Shown in pieces: positions 1 through 8,463 of a stretch of DNA of 64,000 bases. Position 1 is the first letter of the stretch. Each line of letters begins with the position of its first letter. Below the pieces are notes generated by a model. The model did no database searches. It was not told the origin of the DNA and worked only from the letters and a program-made list of their open reading frames with translations. A program made the position numbers and the translations under genes. The stretch is from Magnetococcus marinus MC-1 (GTDB lineage: Bacteria > Pseudomonadota > Magnetococcia > Magnetococcales > Magnetococcaceae): assembly GCF_000014865.1 (NCBI RefSeq), contig NC_008576.1, positions 835,501-899,500 of the forward strand, in the 5' to 3' direction.

Positions 1-2
1 TG

Positions 3-1946
3 GCAGGATTGCGCGAAGGGCGAAAAGATCAAGTGCTACTCGGGGTTACTGGTTCGGGTAAAACCTTTACCATGGCCAATATCATCCAGCGTTTGGAGCG
101 CCCAGCGGTGATCTTGGCCCATAACAAAACCCTGGCTGGGCAGCTCTATGGCGAGATGAAAAGTTTTTTCCCCAACAATGCGGTGGAATATTTTGTCTCC
201 TATTACGACTACTACCAGCCCGAAGCCTATGTGCCCCGCACCGACACCTTTATCGAAAAAGACTCCTCCATCAATGAGCAGATCGACCGCATGCGCCATG
301 CCGCCACACGGGCGCTACTCACCCGGCAAGATGTGATTATTGTCGCTTCGGTCTCCTGCATTTACGGTTTGGGCTCGCCGGAATCTTATGCGGCCATGTC
401 CCTTAAATTAGAGGTGGAGCAAGAGATTGAGCAGCGGGAGATTATGCGTAAATTGGTCGCCATGCAGTACCAGCGCAACGATATTGACTTTCAACGTGGC
501 ACCTTTCGGGTGCGGGGCGATACCCTGGAGATTTTTCCCGCCCATGAGGATGCCCGTGCCATCCGGGTGGAGCTGTTTGGCGATGTGATCGACCGCATTA
601 GCGAGGTTGACCCCCTGACTGGGGAGAATTTTGGCCCAGCCCCCCACGCCTCATTTTTTCCCGCCAGCCACTATGTGACCCAGCGTTCTACCATTGTGCG
701 GGCGGTGGAGGGAATTAAGGCCGAGCTTAAAGAGCGGCTGGAGAGCTTTAACCAACAAGGCTACCTGTTGGAGGCCCAGCGTTTGGAAAACCGCACCCGC
801 CAGGACCTGGAGATGATGCAGGAGTTGGGTTACTGCACCGGCATTGAAAATTACAGCCGCTTTTTAACGGGCCGTCAACCCGGTGAACCGCCACCCACCC
901 TGTTTGAGTATCTGCCCGAGAATGCCCTGCTGTTTGTGGATGAGAGCCATGTGACCGTTTCTCAGGTACGGGCCATGTATCGCGGCGACCGCTCCCGCAA
1001 AAGCACCTTGGTGGAGTATGGCTTTCGGTTGCCCTCGGCCATGGATAACCGTCCTTTGCAGTTTGAAGAGTGGGAGCAGATGCGTCCTCAAACCATCTAT
1101 GTGTCGGCCACCCCCGCCCTGTGGGAGTTGGAACAGGCCCAAGGGCAGGTGGTGGAGCAGATCATCCGTCCTACTGGTTTGATGGATCCCCCGGTGGAGA
1201 TTCGCCCGGTGGAGCACCAAGTGGATGATCTGATCCACGAGATCAAAAAGGTCATTGCCACCGGCTATCGCGTGTTGGCTACCACCCTGACCAAACGGAT
1301 GGCCGAGGATTTAACCGACTATCTGGTGGATCTGGATATTAAGGTGCGTTACCTGCACTCGGATATCGACACCCTTGAACGCATGGAGATTATCCGCGAT
1401 CTGCGGTTGGGGGCGTTTGATGTACTGATTGGCATCAACCTGCTCCGGGAAGGGTTGGATATTCCTGAGGTGGGCCTCGTGGCGATTTTGGATGCCGATA
1501 AAGAGGGCTTTTTGCGGTCGGAAACCTCACTGGTACAGACCATTGGCCGGGCCGCCCGCAACGTAGAGGGGCGGGTCATCCTCTATGCGGACAAACGCAC
1601 TGGCTCCATTGAGCGGGCCTTAGCCGAAACCGATCGACGGCGGGCGATCCAACAGCATTATAATGAGCAGCATAATATTACCCCGCAGTCGGTGGTGCGC
1701 GGTGTCGCCGATTTGATGGGGGAGATGACCGGTGGCGATAGCACATCGAAATCAGCGGCCAAAGGACGGGGTAAACAGGTGGCTGCTTTGCAAGAGCCTG
1801 TGGTGCCCCTGCACGGCAAGGCGTTAGAAAAACGTATTCGAGCCTTGGAAAAAGAGATGCATGACGCCGCCTCGGCGCTCAATTTTGAGCAGGCTGCCCT
1901 GTTCCGCGATCAAATTATCGCGCTGGAGAAGGCCTCCCTGCTCTAA
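3..1946 (+). CDS. uvrB: UvrABC system protein B, 5' end outside window
   Basis: UvrB is the damage-verifying ATPase of nucleotide excision repair; it is loaded by UvrA and recruits UvrC to incise. The reading frame is already open at base 3, so roughly the first 25 residues lie outside the window. Visible are the Walker A motif GVTGSGKT (nt 45-68), the aromatic beta-hairpin [12 protein letters not shown] that clamps the strand, the Walker B-type DESH box, helicase motif III ([11 protein letters not shown]), and motifs V/VI ([19 protein letters not shown]). The final 35 residues form the UVR domain that contacts UvrC. Length and motif order match full-length UvrB, and no defect is seen. A TTG at nt 9 could be read as a start but lies inside the conserved N-terminal domain. 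Confidence 0.97.
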   Translation, partial: AGLREGRKDQVLLGVTGSGKTFTMANIIQRLERPAVILAHNKTLAGQLYGEMKSFFPNNAVEYFVSYYDYYQPEAYVPRTDTFIEKDSSINEQIDRMRHAATRALLTRQDVIIVASVSCIYGLGSPESYAAMSLKLEVEQEIEQREIMRKLVAMQYQRNDIDFQRGTFRVRGDTLEIFPAHEDARAIRVELFGDVIDRISEVDPLTGENFGPAPHASFFPASHYVTQRSTIVRAVEGIKAELKERLESFNQQGYLLEAQRLENRTRQDLEMMQELGYCTGIENYSRFLTGRQPGEPPPTLFEYLPENALLFVDESHVTVSQVRAMYRGDRSRKSTLVEYGFRLPSAMDNRPLQFEEWEQMRPQTIYVSATPALWELEQAQGQVVEQIIRPTGLMDPPVEIRPVEHQVDDLIHEIKKVIATGYRVLATTLTKRMAEDLTDYLVDLDIKVRYLHSDIDTLERMEIIRDLRLGAFDVLIGINLLREGLDIPEVGLVAILDADKEGFLRSETSLVQTIGRAARNVEGRVILYADKRTGSIERALAETDRRRAIQQHYNEQHNITPQSVVRGVADLMGEMTGGDSTSKSAAKGRGKQVAALQEPVVPLHGKALEKRIRALEKEMHDAASALNFEQAALFRDQIIALEKASLL

Positions 1947-2142
1947 ACCGAGGCGGGTGCAGGGAGAGGAAAACGAAAACAACTTTGATGAATCCAGTCG
2001 TGCAGGCATGTACTTGTGCAAAAAGTTGAGATATGCTGGTATGCGGTGCGGGTGGTTCATGGCGTGGTGGCGCTCAAGGATGGCTCCACGACCCACAGGG
2101 CGGCGGATGAATCCATGGTATATGACGAAGGGGAAGGGTGGC

Positions 2143-2907
2143 ATGCATAAGGTTCAAGCGGTTAATAAGAGATTCGTGCAATTGGGGGTGGCGGTTCTAT
2201 GTGGCCTGCTAGGGCTGTTGGCGACCCCCCTTGTTCAGGCAGAAGAGGGCCAGCAGGGGGTTATGGATGAGGCGGCCATGCTCTCTTCCATCGCGCGGGG
2301 TGGGCGGTTGTACGATAGTTGGTACAAGGAGCTGGATCAAAAGCCGCCCCAAGGCGCCCACACGGCTTACCCCAGCAGCGGCAAGGCCAAGGCTAAAGAT
2401 AGCTGGCGCTGTAAGGAGTGCCATGGCTGGGACGGTATGGGTAAAGAGGGTGCTTATGCCAAGGGTAAACATTTTACCGGCATCGTGGGTATAACGGCTG
2501 CTAAGGGACGGGATCCACAGGCCTTGGTTGCGCTGCTGAAAGAGGCCACTCACGGCTATGGGGACAAGCTGGATGATGCCTCGCTGCTGGATCTGGCCCA
2601 TTTCGTCAGCCTGGGTCAGGTTGACATGGACGCCGTCATTGAGCGTAAAGATAAAACGATCAAGCAGGCGAACAGGCAACAGGGGGCTAACTACTACCAG
2701 ACCCTGTGCGCCCAGTGCCATGGCAAACAAGGCATTCAAAAGGGCATGGCGCAGATGGGTGATGCCGCCAGTGGGAATCCTTGGGAAACCCTGCATAAAA
2801 CCCGCAATGGACAACCAGGCGAAGAGATGCCTGCGTTGCTGGCGCTGGATCCGCAAATTATGTTGGATATCATCGACTATATGCAAACCTTGCCAAAGAA
2901 AAAATAG
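2143..2907 (+). CDS. Secreted dihaem cytochrome c
   Basis: A 254-residue periplasmic c-type cytochrome, probably an electron carrier; its partner is not evident from the neighbours. The chosen ATG follows a GGGAAGGG-type ribosome binding site and opens a Sec signal peptide (basic start, then about 18 hydrophobic residues ending LVQA, with cleavage before EEG). Longer frames upstream add an unlikely non-hydrophobic extension. Two CxxCH haem sites are present: C90-C93-H94 (CKECH) and C189-C192-H193 (CAQCH). The second sits in a typical small class I cytochrome domain with a candidate Met ligand in the GEEMPAL segment. It is separated from uvrB by about 200 nt and ends at a strong bidirectional terminator, so it looks monocistronic. 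Confidence 0.85.
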   Translation: MHKVQAVNKRFVQLGVAVLCGLLGLLATPLVQAEEGQQGVMDEAAMLSSIARGGRLYDSWYKELDQKPPQGAHTAYPSSGKAKAKDSWRCKECHGWDGMGKEGAYAKGKHFTGIVGITAAKGRDPQALVALLKEATHGYGDKLDDASLLDLAHFVSLGQVDMDAVIERKDKTIKQANRQQGANYYQTLCAQCHGKQGIQKGMAQMGDAASGNPWETLHKTRNGQPGEEMPALLALDPQIMLDIIDYMQTLPKKK

Positions 2908-2933
2908 TCCTGGTTTGCTGGATCAATAGGTAG

Positions 2934-2974
2934 AAAAAGGGGGGAGAGCCACAGCTTTCCCCCCTTTTTTTTCT
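2934..2974. terminator. Bidirectional rho-independent terminator
   Basis: Perfect 12-bp stem (2934-2945 with 2958-2969: five A and six G plus A, against the complement) with a 12-nt loop and T-runs on both strands. It separates the convergent cytochrome c gene (+) and cheD (-) and can serve both. Confidence 0.9.
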
Positions 2975-2991
2975 TAGGGCGAGGGGCGGGC

Positions 2992-3495
2992 TTAGGTATC
3001 GGTGTTTGTGCCGCGCCGCAGTAGAACTTCGCCACTGTGGGTATCGAACAGCAGGGAGCGGCTTTTGTTACCCCCGACGTCTGAACTAATGAGATGTAAA
3101 TGTTCGCGGTTGATGATCTCCATGGCGGTTTGGATGTTGCGCAAGCCCACGGTCATCATATTACGGTCGGTATCACGATTAAACATGTTGGCACCACCGA
3201 ACAGCTTGACCTCGATATTTTCATCCCGGCAGCCCATTTCGCGGAAGAGGCGAATCATGAAGGTTAAGGCGCTATCCATATAGTGGCTATCCCCATCCCG
3301 GATTAAAATGGCAGGGGCCAAGGGGTGCTCACAGTGGGGTAGGCGGGCATGGCAGATCGCCCCCATGGGACGAGGGCCTTTGTGAAACAGGGTCACAGAG
3401 ACGCAAGAGCCCAAAATGGTACGCACCTTGGCGGGGTGAAAGCCAATATAGAGCTCCCCAGGGGCAAGGATTAGATCACTTTGGGGGGCTGGCAT
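2992..3495 (-). CDS. cheD: Chemoreceptor glutamine deamidase CheD
   Basis: CheD deamidates glutamines on methyl-accepting chemotaxis proteins and, in Bacillus, binds and stimulates the CheY-P phosphatase CheC. The 167-residue protein has the family signature LGSCVSV with catalytic Cys31, the AICHARLP segment with His49, and a Thr (T26) just before the Cys, which together form the Cys-His-Thr centre. The VKLFGGANMF stretch is also typical. Its ATG lies 5 nt after the stop of the cheC-like gene, so the two are almost certainly co-transcribed and probably interact. No other chemotaxis gene is in the window. Confidence 0.93.
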   Translation of the reverse strand: MPAPQSDLILAPGELYIGFHPAKVRTILGSCVSVTLFHKGPRPMGAICHARLPHCEHPLAPAILIRDGDSHYMDSALTFMIRLFREMGCRDENIEVKLFGGANMFNRDTDRNMMTVGLRNIQTAMEIINREHLHLISSDVGGNKSRSLLFDTHSGEVLLRRGTNTDT

Positions 3496-3500
3496 GGGGG

Positions 3501-4127
3501 TTAGCCCTCGGCCCGGTTTAGGATGGTCTGATAACGCTGGGTCAGATCGGGTAGGATTGCAGCATCAAACAAAAGGTGAAGGTGTCCCTCCAGAGCAGCG
3601 CTGGGCATAGAAAAATGGATCTCTAAACAGAGGCATGGCTTATTCGAAGGGCAGGGTAGGCCCGACTGGCTAAGGTCATGGTTGGTAAAGAGAACACGCT
3701 GCTGCTGCATGGTAACAGCCAGCAGATCCGCCACACTCCCCATGCAGGTGGAGACAAACAGATCCATCACGGTTTGGTAAACATCTCGGCTTGGGCCATC
3801 GGGTTCGGCGGGCGGGGGCTCCTCTTGATAGAGCCGCCCGATCAGGCGGTTGATCTGCTCTGTGCTGGCCAGCAAAACCACGATGCTGGGGATCTTATGC
3901 CCATCAAAATCCAGGGTGTAATGAAAGGTTAGCTGTTGGGTATCGTTGGTGAACGCTGCCCGTTTAAGGGAGGTTACCGATTGTGCGTTATCCATCAGAC
4001 AAGCGTCATGCAGATGGATGACCACCTCATCATCGACCAAGCGGCTGAGAGTATCGGCCGAGCGTCCAATGCCAATGTTGAACAGCTCTTTAAGCAGGTC
4101 CATCTCAAAAGTCCAAGGGGTCGTCAT
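3501..4127 (-). CDS. cheC: CheC-type CheY-P phosphatase
   Basis: A 208-residue protein of the CheC/CheX/FliY family, which removes phosphate from CheY-P to reset flagellar signalling. The N-terminal helix carries the phosphatase signature (LLKELFNIGIGRSADTLS) with the catalytic ExxN pair E14/N17. The second, pseudo-symmetric helix (VMDLFVSTCMGSVADLL, about residues 118-134) has neither E nor N, so only one active centre is expected. Many CheC proteins have two. An internal ATG (codon 9) is possible, but the first ATG has an AGGTAG-like site upstream. It is first in a two-gene unit with cheD. CheX- or FliY-like assignments are less likely given length and the partner gene. Confidence 0.85.
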   Translation of the reverse strand: MTTPWTFEMDLLKELFNIGIGRSADTLSRLVDDEVVIHLHDACLMDNAQSVTSLKRAAFTNDTQQLTFHYTLDFDGHKIPSIVVLLASTEQINRLIGRLYQEEPPPAEPDGPSRDVYQTVMDLFVSTCMGSVADLLAVTMQQQRVLFTNHDLSQSGLPCPSNKPCLCLEIHFSMPSAALEGHLHLLFDAAILPDLTQRYQTILNRAEG

Positions 4128-4220
4128 ACTCTACCTTGTGCAGGGTGGAAGGGTCTCTCTTGAAAATGGCACACTTGCCAGGATGGATTAAAGATTAATC
4201 CGAACACGCACACCATTATT

Positions 4221-4874
4221 TCAGGTGGGGCATGTCGGTTGGGGTGGTGTGTCATTGGGGCGCAGGTAGAGTAGGCGCGGTAGAGTCTGCCCTTCAATGT
4301 GGTCCATCACCAAACGGATGCGGCAGGCGTACGGGATAACAAGGCGAGAGAGATTGTTTAACGGCATGCCCAGTGCCCATGCCGTGGCCAGACGTAAAAT
4401 GCCACCATGGGCGACGATTAACAGATGCGCCCCCTTTGGGTGGTGTTCAATAAGGTTTTGCAGGGTGGGAATGACCCGTTGTTCAAAATCTTTAAGGGTC
4501 TCACCCTCAGGTGGGGGGTTGCGCCAGGGGTCACGCCAGAAGGCAGTTAGCGCCTCGGCTTGGGGCGAGGCGAGGATCTCTGTGGCGGTACGTCCCTCCC
4601 AGCGACCAAAACGGAGCTCTTGCAGCGCCGGTTCAATGGTGAGCGGCAACTGGCGCTGTTGGGCCAGCTGTTGGGCAAAGTGCAGACAGCGTTGTAGGGG
4701 TGAGCTGATAATATGGGTCCAGGGCTCCTGCGGGGCAACTGCGGCATGCATTTGTTGCCAGCCGGTTTCGCTGAGGGGGTCATCCAGGCGGCCTCGGTAA
4801 CGCTCACCGCCACAGGGTTCGCCATGGCGTAGCAGGTCAAGGGTGAGGCTGTGGGGTGCCGGGAATTTATTCAT
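4221..4874 (-). CDS. Histidine phosphatase family protein (phosphoglycerate mutase / CobC-like)
   Basis: A 217-residue member of the histidine phosphatase superfamily. The N-terminal LLRHGE motif gives the phospho-accepting His17. SSPLQRC and the acidic PALQELRFGRWEG segment match the substrate-pocket motifs of CobC/GpmB-like enzymes, and VAHGGILR supplies the second catalytic His. LRFGRWEG resembles alpha-ribazole phosphatases, but there are no cobalamin-synthesis neighbours to support that, so the substrate stays open. The gene stands about 90 nt upstream of cheC on the same strand. The C-terminus is a short Pro/Thr-rich tail. Confidence 0.85.
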   Translation of the reverse strand: MNKFPAPHSLTLDLLRHGEPCGGERYRGRLDDPLSETGWQQMHAAVAPQEPWTHIISSPLQRCLHFAQQLAQQRQLPLTIEPALQELRFGRWEGRTATEILASPQAEALTAFWRDPWRNPPPEGETLKDFEQRVIPTLQNLIEHHPKGAHLLIVAHGGILRLATAWALGMPLNNLSRLVIPYACRIRLVMDHIEGQTLPRLLYLRPNDTPPQPTCPT

Positions 4875-5061
4875 GGTACACCTTTTAAGGGATAAAATAG
4901 CCCATCTGCCAGCCTGTCAGCGCTGCTTTGGGCTTTAACTTCGTGGCCAACAGGGGTAAGTTATGCGGTTCGATGGCCGGTTGTGCCTGCGGCCCCTCGG
5001 GTTGGGTTGGAGCATAGCGGGAATAGGGTTCGTTTAAAAGCATCTATAGGTGGAAAAAACC

Positions 5062-6789
5062 ATGCGGCAGAGTATCGAAGAGTTGATGGAGCACGCCCAA
5101 AACACCCTGCTGGCGGAAGGGGTGATTCCTGCCGATGCGAAACTTGGGGGTATTAAGGTGGAGCGTCCCAAGGATAAGAGCCATGGGGATTTTTCCATTA
5201 ATACCGCCATGGTGCTGGCAAAACAGGCGCGGATGAAGCCACGGGATCTGGCGCAGCGGCTGGTGGATGCCTTGCCCAGTGGGCAGGGTGTGGTGTCGCG
5301 CTGTGAGATCGCTGGACCGGGTTTTATTAATTTTTTTGTCACCCCCGAGCGTCTGCGCGGGGTGGTTGCCGATGTGTTGCAGCGTGGCGGCAGTTATGGC
5401 CAGGGGAACGTCGGTGCCGGGCAAAAAGTGCTGGTTGAGTTTGTCTCGGCCAACCCCACAGGCCCCATGCACGTAGGCCACGGGCGGGGTGCCGTCACCG
5501 GAGATGTTTTGGCACGTATTCTGGAATGTGCCGGGTATGCGGTGCAGCGCGAGTACTATTTGAACGACGCGGGTGTGCAGGTACAAGTGCTGGGGCGCTC
5601 CGTGATGCTGCGTTATCGGCAGCTGTTTGGGGATGCCGTTGAGGTGGCGGAGGGATGCTATCCCGGCGACTACGTCGTCGATATTGCCCGCGCACTTAAG
5701 GAAAAAGATCAAGATAAATGGCTTGAGGTAGCCCGGGCTGAGCCCGATGAGTATCCCCGTGAGATGCTTGAGTTTGCCATGCAACAGGTACTCACCTGGA
5801 TTAAGGCCGATTTGGCGCGGTTGAATATTCGTTTTGACCACTGGTTCTCGGAGTTCAGCCTACACAGCGAGGGGCGCATTGAGCATGCCCTGGAGGTGTT
5901 AAGCCAAAAGGGGTGCCTCTACGAAGGGGTATTGGAACCACCCAAGGGTAAAAAAAGTGAGGCGTGGGCGTCGCGTCCGCAGTTGCTGTTTAAGGCCACC
6001 GATTTTGGGGATGAGGTGGACCGGGCGTTGCGTAAGAGCGACGGCAGCTACACCTATTTTGCCGCTGATGTGGCCTATCACCTCAATAAAGCGGAGCGCG
6101 GCTTTGAGCGGTTGGTCAATATCTGGGGGGCTGATCATGGGGGCTATGTGCGCCGGGTGCAGGCTGCGCTGGGTGCCTTGACCGGTAAACAGAACCTGTT
6201 GGATGTGGTGCTTATTCAGATGGTAAACCTCACCCGTGGGGGCGAACCAGTGAAGATGTCCAAACGGGCAGGCACCTTTGTAACCCTGGAAGAGGTGGTG
6301 GAAGCCACCAGTTCGGATGCGGTGCGTTTTTGGTTTTTAAGCCGGGGCAGTGGTGCCCAGCTGGATTTTGATCTGGATCTGGCGGTGGCCAAGAATAACG
6401 ATAATCCGGTCTACTATGTTCAATATGCCCATGCGCGCATCTGTTCGATTTGGGATAAAGCCCAGCATGAAGGGGTGGCGTTGCAGGCGCAGGGGTGGTC
6501 TGGGGTAGATCTGTCGCCCCTTGGCGAAGGGGCGGAGTGGGATCTTATCCGTAAGTTGGATCTGTTTCCCGATGTGGTGGAGGGCGCGGCGGTGCATCAA
6601 GAGCCCCACCGTATCCCCTATTACCTGTTGGATTTGGCGGCGGCGTTTCATACGTTTTACAACAGCCATCGTATTATGGATGTTGATGCGGGCACGCGTG
6701 ATGCCCGCCTCGTACTGATTTTAGCGGTTAAGCAGGTCATTGCCAATGGCTTGGAGCTGCTGGGTGTTCAACAACCGAGGTCGATGTGA
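5062..6789 (+). CDS. argS: Arginyl-tRNA synthetase
   Basis: Class I aminoacyl-tRNA synthetase charging tRNA-Arg with arginine in the cytoplasm; 575 residues, normal for the family. The ANPTGPMHVGHGRG segment holds the HIGH-type signature (HVGH, about residues 137-140), and KMSKR lies near residue 398. The N-terminal Add-1 domain and the C-terminal DALR anticodon-binding helices (YYLLDLAAAFHTFYN) are recognisable. A GTG at 5050 is in frame, but the ATG at 5062 has AGGTGG at 5048-5053 with good spacing and gives the usual N-terminus. The TGA overlaps the next gene's GTG start by 4 nt (GTGA), implying translational coupling. Confidence 0.97.
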   Translation: MRQSIEELMEHAQNTLLAEGVIPADAKLGGIKVERPKDKSHGDFSINTAMVLAKQARMKPRDLAQRLVDALPSGQGVVSRCEIAGPGFINFFVTPERLRGVVADVLQRGGSYGQGNVGAGQKVLVEFVSANPTGPMHVGHGRGAVTGDVLARILECAGYAVQREYYLNDAGVQVQVLGRSVMLRYRQLFGDAVEVAEGCYPGDYVVDIARALKEKDQDKWLEVARAEPDEYPREMLEFAMQQVLTWIKADLARLNIRFDHWFSEFSLHSEGRIEHALEVLSQKGCLYEGVLEPPKGKKSEAWASRPQLLFKATDFGDEVDRALRKSDGSYTYFAADVAYHLNKAERGFERLVNIWGADHGGYVRRVQAALGALTGKQNLLDVVLIQMVNLTRGGEPVKMSKRAGTFVTLEEVVEATSSDAVRFWFLSRGSGAQLDFDLDLAVAKNNDNPVYYVQYAHARICSIWDKAQHEGVALQAQGWSGVDLSPLGEGAEWDLIRKLDLFPDVVEGAAVHQEPHRIPYYLLDLAAAFHTFYNSHRIMDVDAGTRDARLVLILAVKQVIANGLELLGVQQPRSM

Positions 6790-7904
6790 ACCCACGTTAT
6801 CCCACCTCGCGACGTTATCGTCGCCATGCCGAAACCAGCCAACCCAAACCAGCCAGGCTGCTGCTGTTGGGGGTGTGCGTGGTGGTGGCTGGATGGTTAA
6901 TCTGGCCAAAGGCTGAAAATCCTGGGCAGCCGGGTGAGCAGGCACAACAGCCTGTGGCGCAGGCGCGTGTTGTTGAAGTGAACAAGCCGATTATCGTGGA
7001 TAAACCGGTTGTGGAAGAGGCCCCTGTGCAAGAGGTGCGTCAAATACAGGCGCCCGCAGCGTTGCAGGTCGAGAAAGTGGCGGTGGTATTGCCGGTGATG
7101 GCGGCTAAATCGGCCCCCGCCCCTTCGCCATTGCCTACCCCGGTGCCGGTTAAGCACGATGAAATCGCCGCATCGGCAAAAAAACCGGCGGCCAACAGCG
7201 CTGGGGATGCGCACGCCACCGCTGCTCAGCAGGTGGCCCAGTTGGACCCAGCGGACCGTGATGTGGAGTTTCAATTTTATAAAGGCTTGGTGGAGCATCG
7301 GGTGGTATTGCCGGGGGATCAAGGGCAAAAGGGCATGCGCACGGCGGTTTCTGAACGTCCCCTTGAGCAGGCCCATGCCCCCGACTTTAGTGCCATTCAG
7401 TCTGCGGTTCTCAAAACGGTGAGCAGCGCACGCCCCGCCGATGGTGCCGATGAAAAGGCCAAATTTGCCCCACGTGACGAAGCGCAAAATCATACGGCAG
7501 AAGCGTGGAGCCCTGCAAAATCTATGCTCTATGCGCGGAATTTACAGGCGTTGTCGATGGGTAATCGGCAGGGTCCGGTGGCCTCGGTACAGAGCTATCT
7601 CAAGCGCCAAGACGATGCCGCACAGCGGCAACGTTACACCCCCCCGCCCACGGGACGGGTGGCTGAGGGTATGTTCGTGGTGCAAGTGGCGGCCTTTAGC
7701 CGCTATGAGCCGGCGCAAAAATTGTTGGGAAGGCTTATGCGCCAAGGGGAGCCGGCGCGTATTCTGCCGGGTACGGTCAATGGCGCACCGGTGTTTCGGG
7801 TGCGGGTAGGGCCTTTCCAAAACCGTACCGATGCCGACAATACCGCCCATCGTTGGCAGGTTAAGGGGCTTTCGGCCATGGTAACACGGCACGCTCCGGG
7901 TTAA
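6786..7904 (+). CDS. SPOR-domain inner-membrane protein
   Basis: A 372-residue bitopic protein, probably acting in septal peptidoglycan metabolism. It has a short Arg-rich cytoplasmic tail, one transmembrane helix (about residues 25-40, LLLLGVCVVVAGWLIW), a long Pro/Ala/Val-rich periplasmic linker and a C-terminal SPOR domain (about residues 297-370, beginning FVVQVAAFSRYEPAQ and including VFRVRVGPFQNRTDA). SPOR domains bind glycan strands lacking stem peptides at the division site. The GTG start overlaps the argS stop. An argS-SPOR pairing is common in proteobacteria. The linker is low complexity and unlikely to be conserved. Confidence 0.88.
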   Translation: MNPRYPTSRRYRRHAETSQPKPARLLLLGVCVVVAGWLIWPKAENPGQPGEQAQQPVAQARVVEVNKPIIVDKPVVEEAPVQEVRQIQAPAALQVEKVAVVLPVMAAKSAPAPSPLPTPVPVKHDEIAASAKKPAANSAGDAHATAAQQVAQLDPADRDVEFQFYKGLVEHRVVLPGDQGQKGMRTAVSERPLEQAHAPDFSAIQSAVLKTVSSARPADGADEKAKFAPRDEAQNHTAEAWSPAKSMLYARNLQALSMGNRQGPVASVQSYLKRQDDAAQRQRYTPPPTGRVAEGMFVVQVAAFSRYEPAQKLLGRLMRQGEPARILPGTVNGAPVFRVRVGPFQNRTDADNTAHRWQVKGLSAMVTRHAPG

Positions 7905-8015
7905 TCAACAGGGCTGCTCAGGGCACCGACAGGCCCCACCATAGGTAAGGTTTAAGGCGCGTGCAGGGTCGCTCATGGAATAGAAATGTTGTGCCTGTGC
8001 GCAACAGATTAAGGT

Positions 8016-8046
8016 ACAAAGGCCCTTTAACTTAAAGGGCCTTTGT
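8016..8046. terminator. Hairpin downstream of the SPOR gene, probable terminator
   Basis: Perfect 13-bp inverted repeat (8016-8028 with 8034-8046, core AAAGGCCCTTT, 5-nt loop). Only short T-stretches lie inside the stem ends, with none beyond. It is about 110 nt after the SPOR stop and may end the argS unit. Confidence 0.55.
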
Positions 8047-8158
8047 CTATTAACAGGGCAAAGGGTGGCCTGTAGGGGGTCTGCATGGGTCTGCATGGTG
8101 CCATGCCGGGGTTTGTTAAGGGTAACGGGTGATGGGTAGCGTGGTGGGCTCAAATTAA

Positions 8159-8187
8159 TTGACACAATTGTGAAAAGCCAGCATACT
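8159..8187 (+). promoter_or_regulatory. Sigma70-type promoter for gltBD
   Basis: TTGACA (8159-8164), 17-nt spacer, CATACT (8182-8187; 4 of 6 consensus bases). Predicted transcription start is near 8195, about 270 nt before the gltB ATG. It lies in the locally AT-richest part of the gap. Confidence 0.6.
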
Positions 8188-8463
8188 TGTATCCTTTTCG
8201 GGGTGTTCCTGTGGGGGTGCTCCGTCCCTTCGGTCTGTTCCTTAGCACGGAAACAGAGCAGACCCACCTAAGAGCATTGAATCGCCATCGAAAACCCGAC
8301 TATGTTCCACACGGGATCGAAAAGAAGCCGTTTCGGTGCCGCGTTCCCATGCTGTGGGGCTGGCAATGGGGTGGTGGTTGGGGTAGCGTGGTTGTCTCCC
8401 TGAGTGGAGACCACGGGTCGTAGACCTGTGCGAGGTGTAAACCTATCAAGTTGGGAAAACAAT
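8188..8463 (+). promoter_or_regulatory. Long gltB leader with hairpins
   Basis: This 5' leader holds no convincing open frame. One hairpin pairs GGTCTG (8232-8237) with CAGACC (8259-8264), and inside it TTCC (8238-8241) with GGAA (8249-8252). A second pairs GTCTCC with GGAGAC around 8394-8411. No named riboswitch consensus is recognised. A regulatory role is inferred only from length and structure. Confidence 0.35.

Noticed and set aside
1861-2142. N-terminal extension of the cytochrome c frame overlapping uvrB
   Set aside because: The ATG at 2143 has a ribosome site and begins a proper signal peptide; the extension has none.
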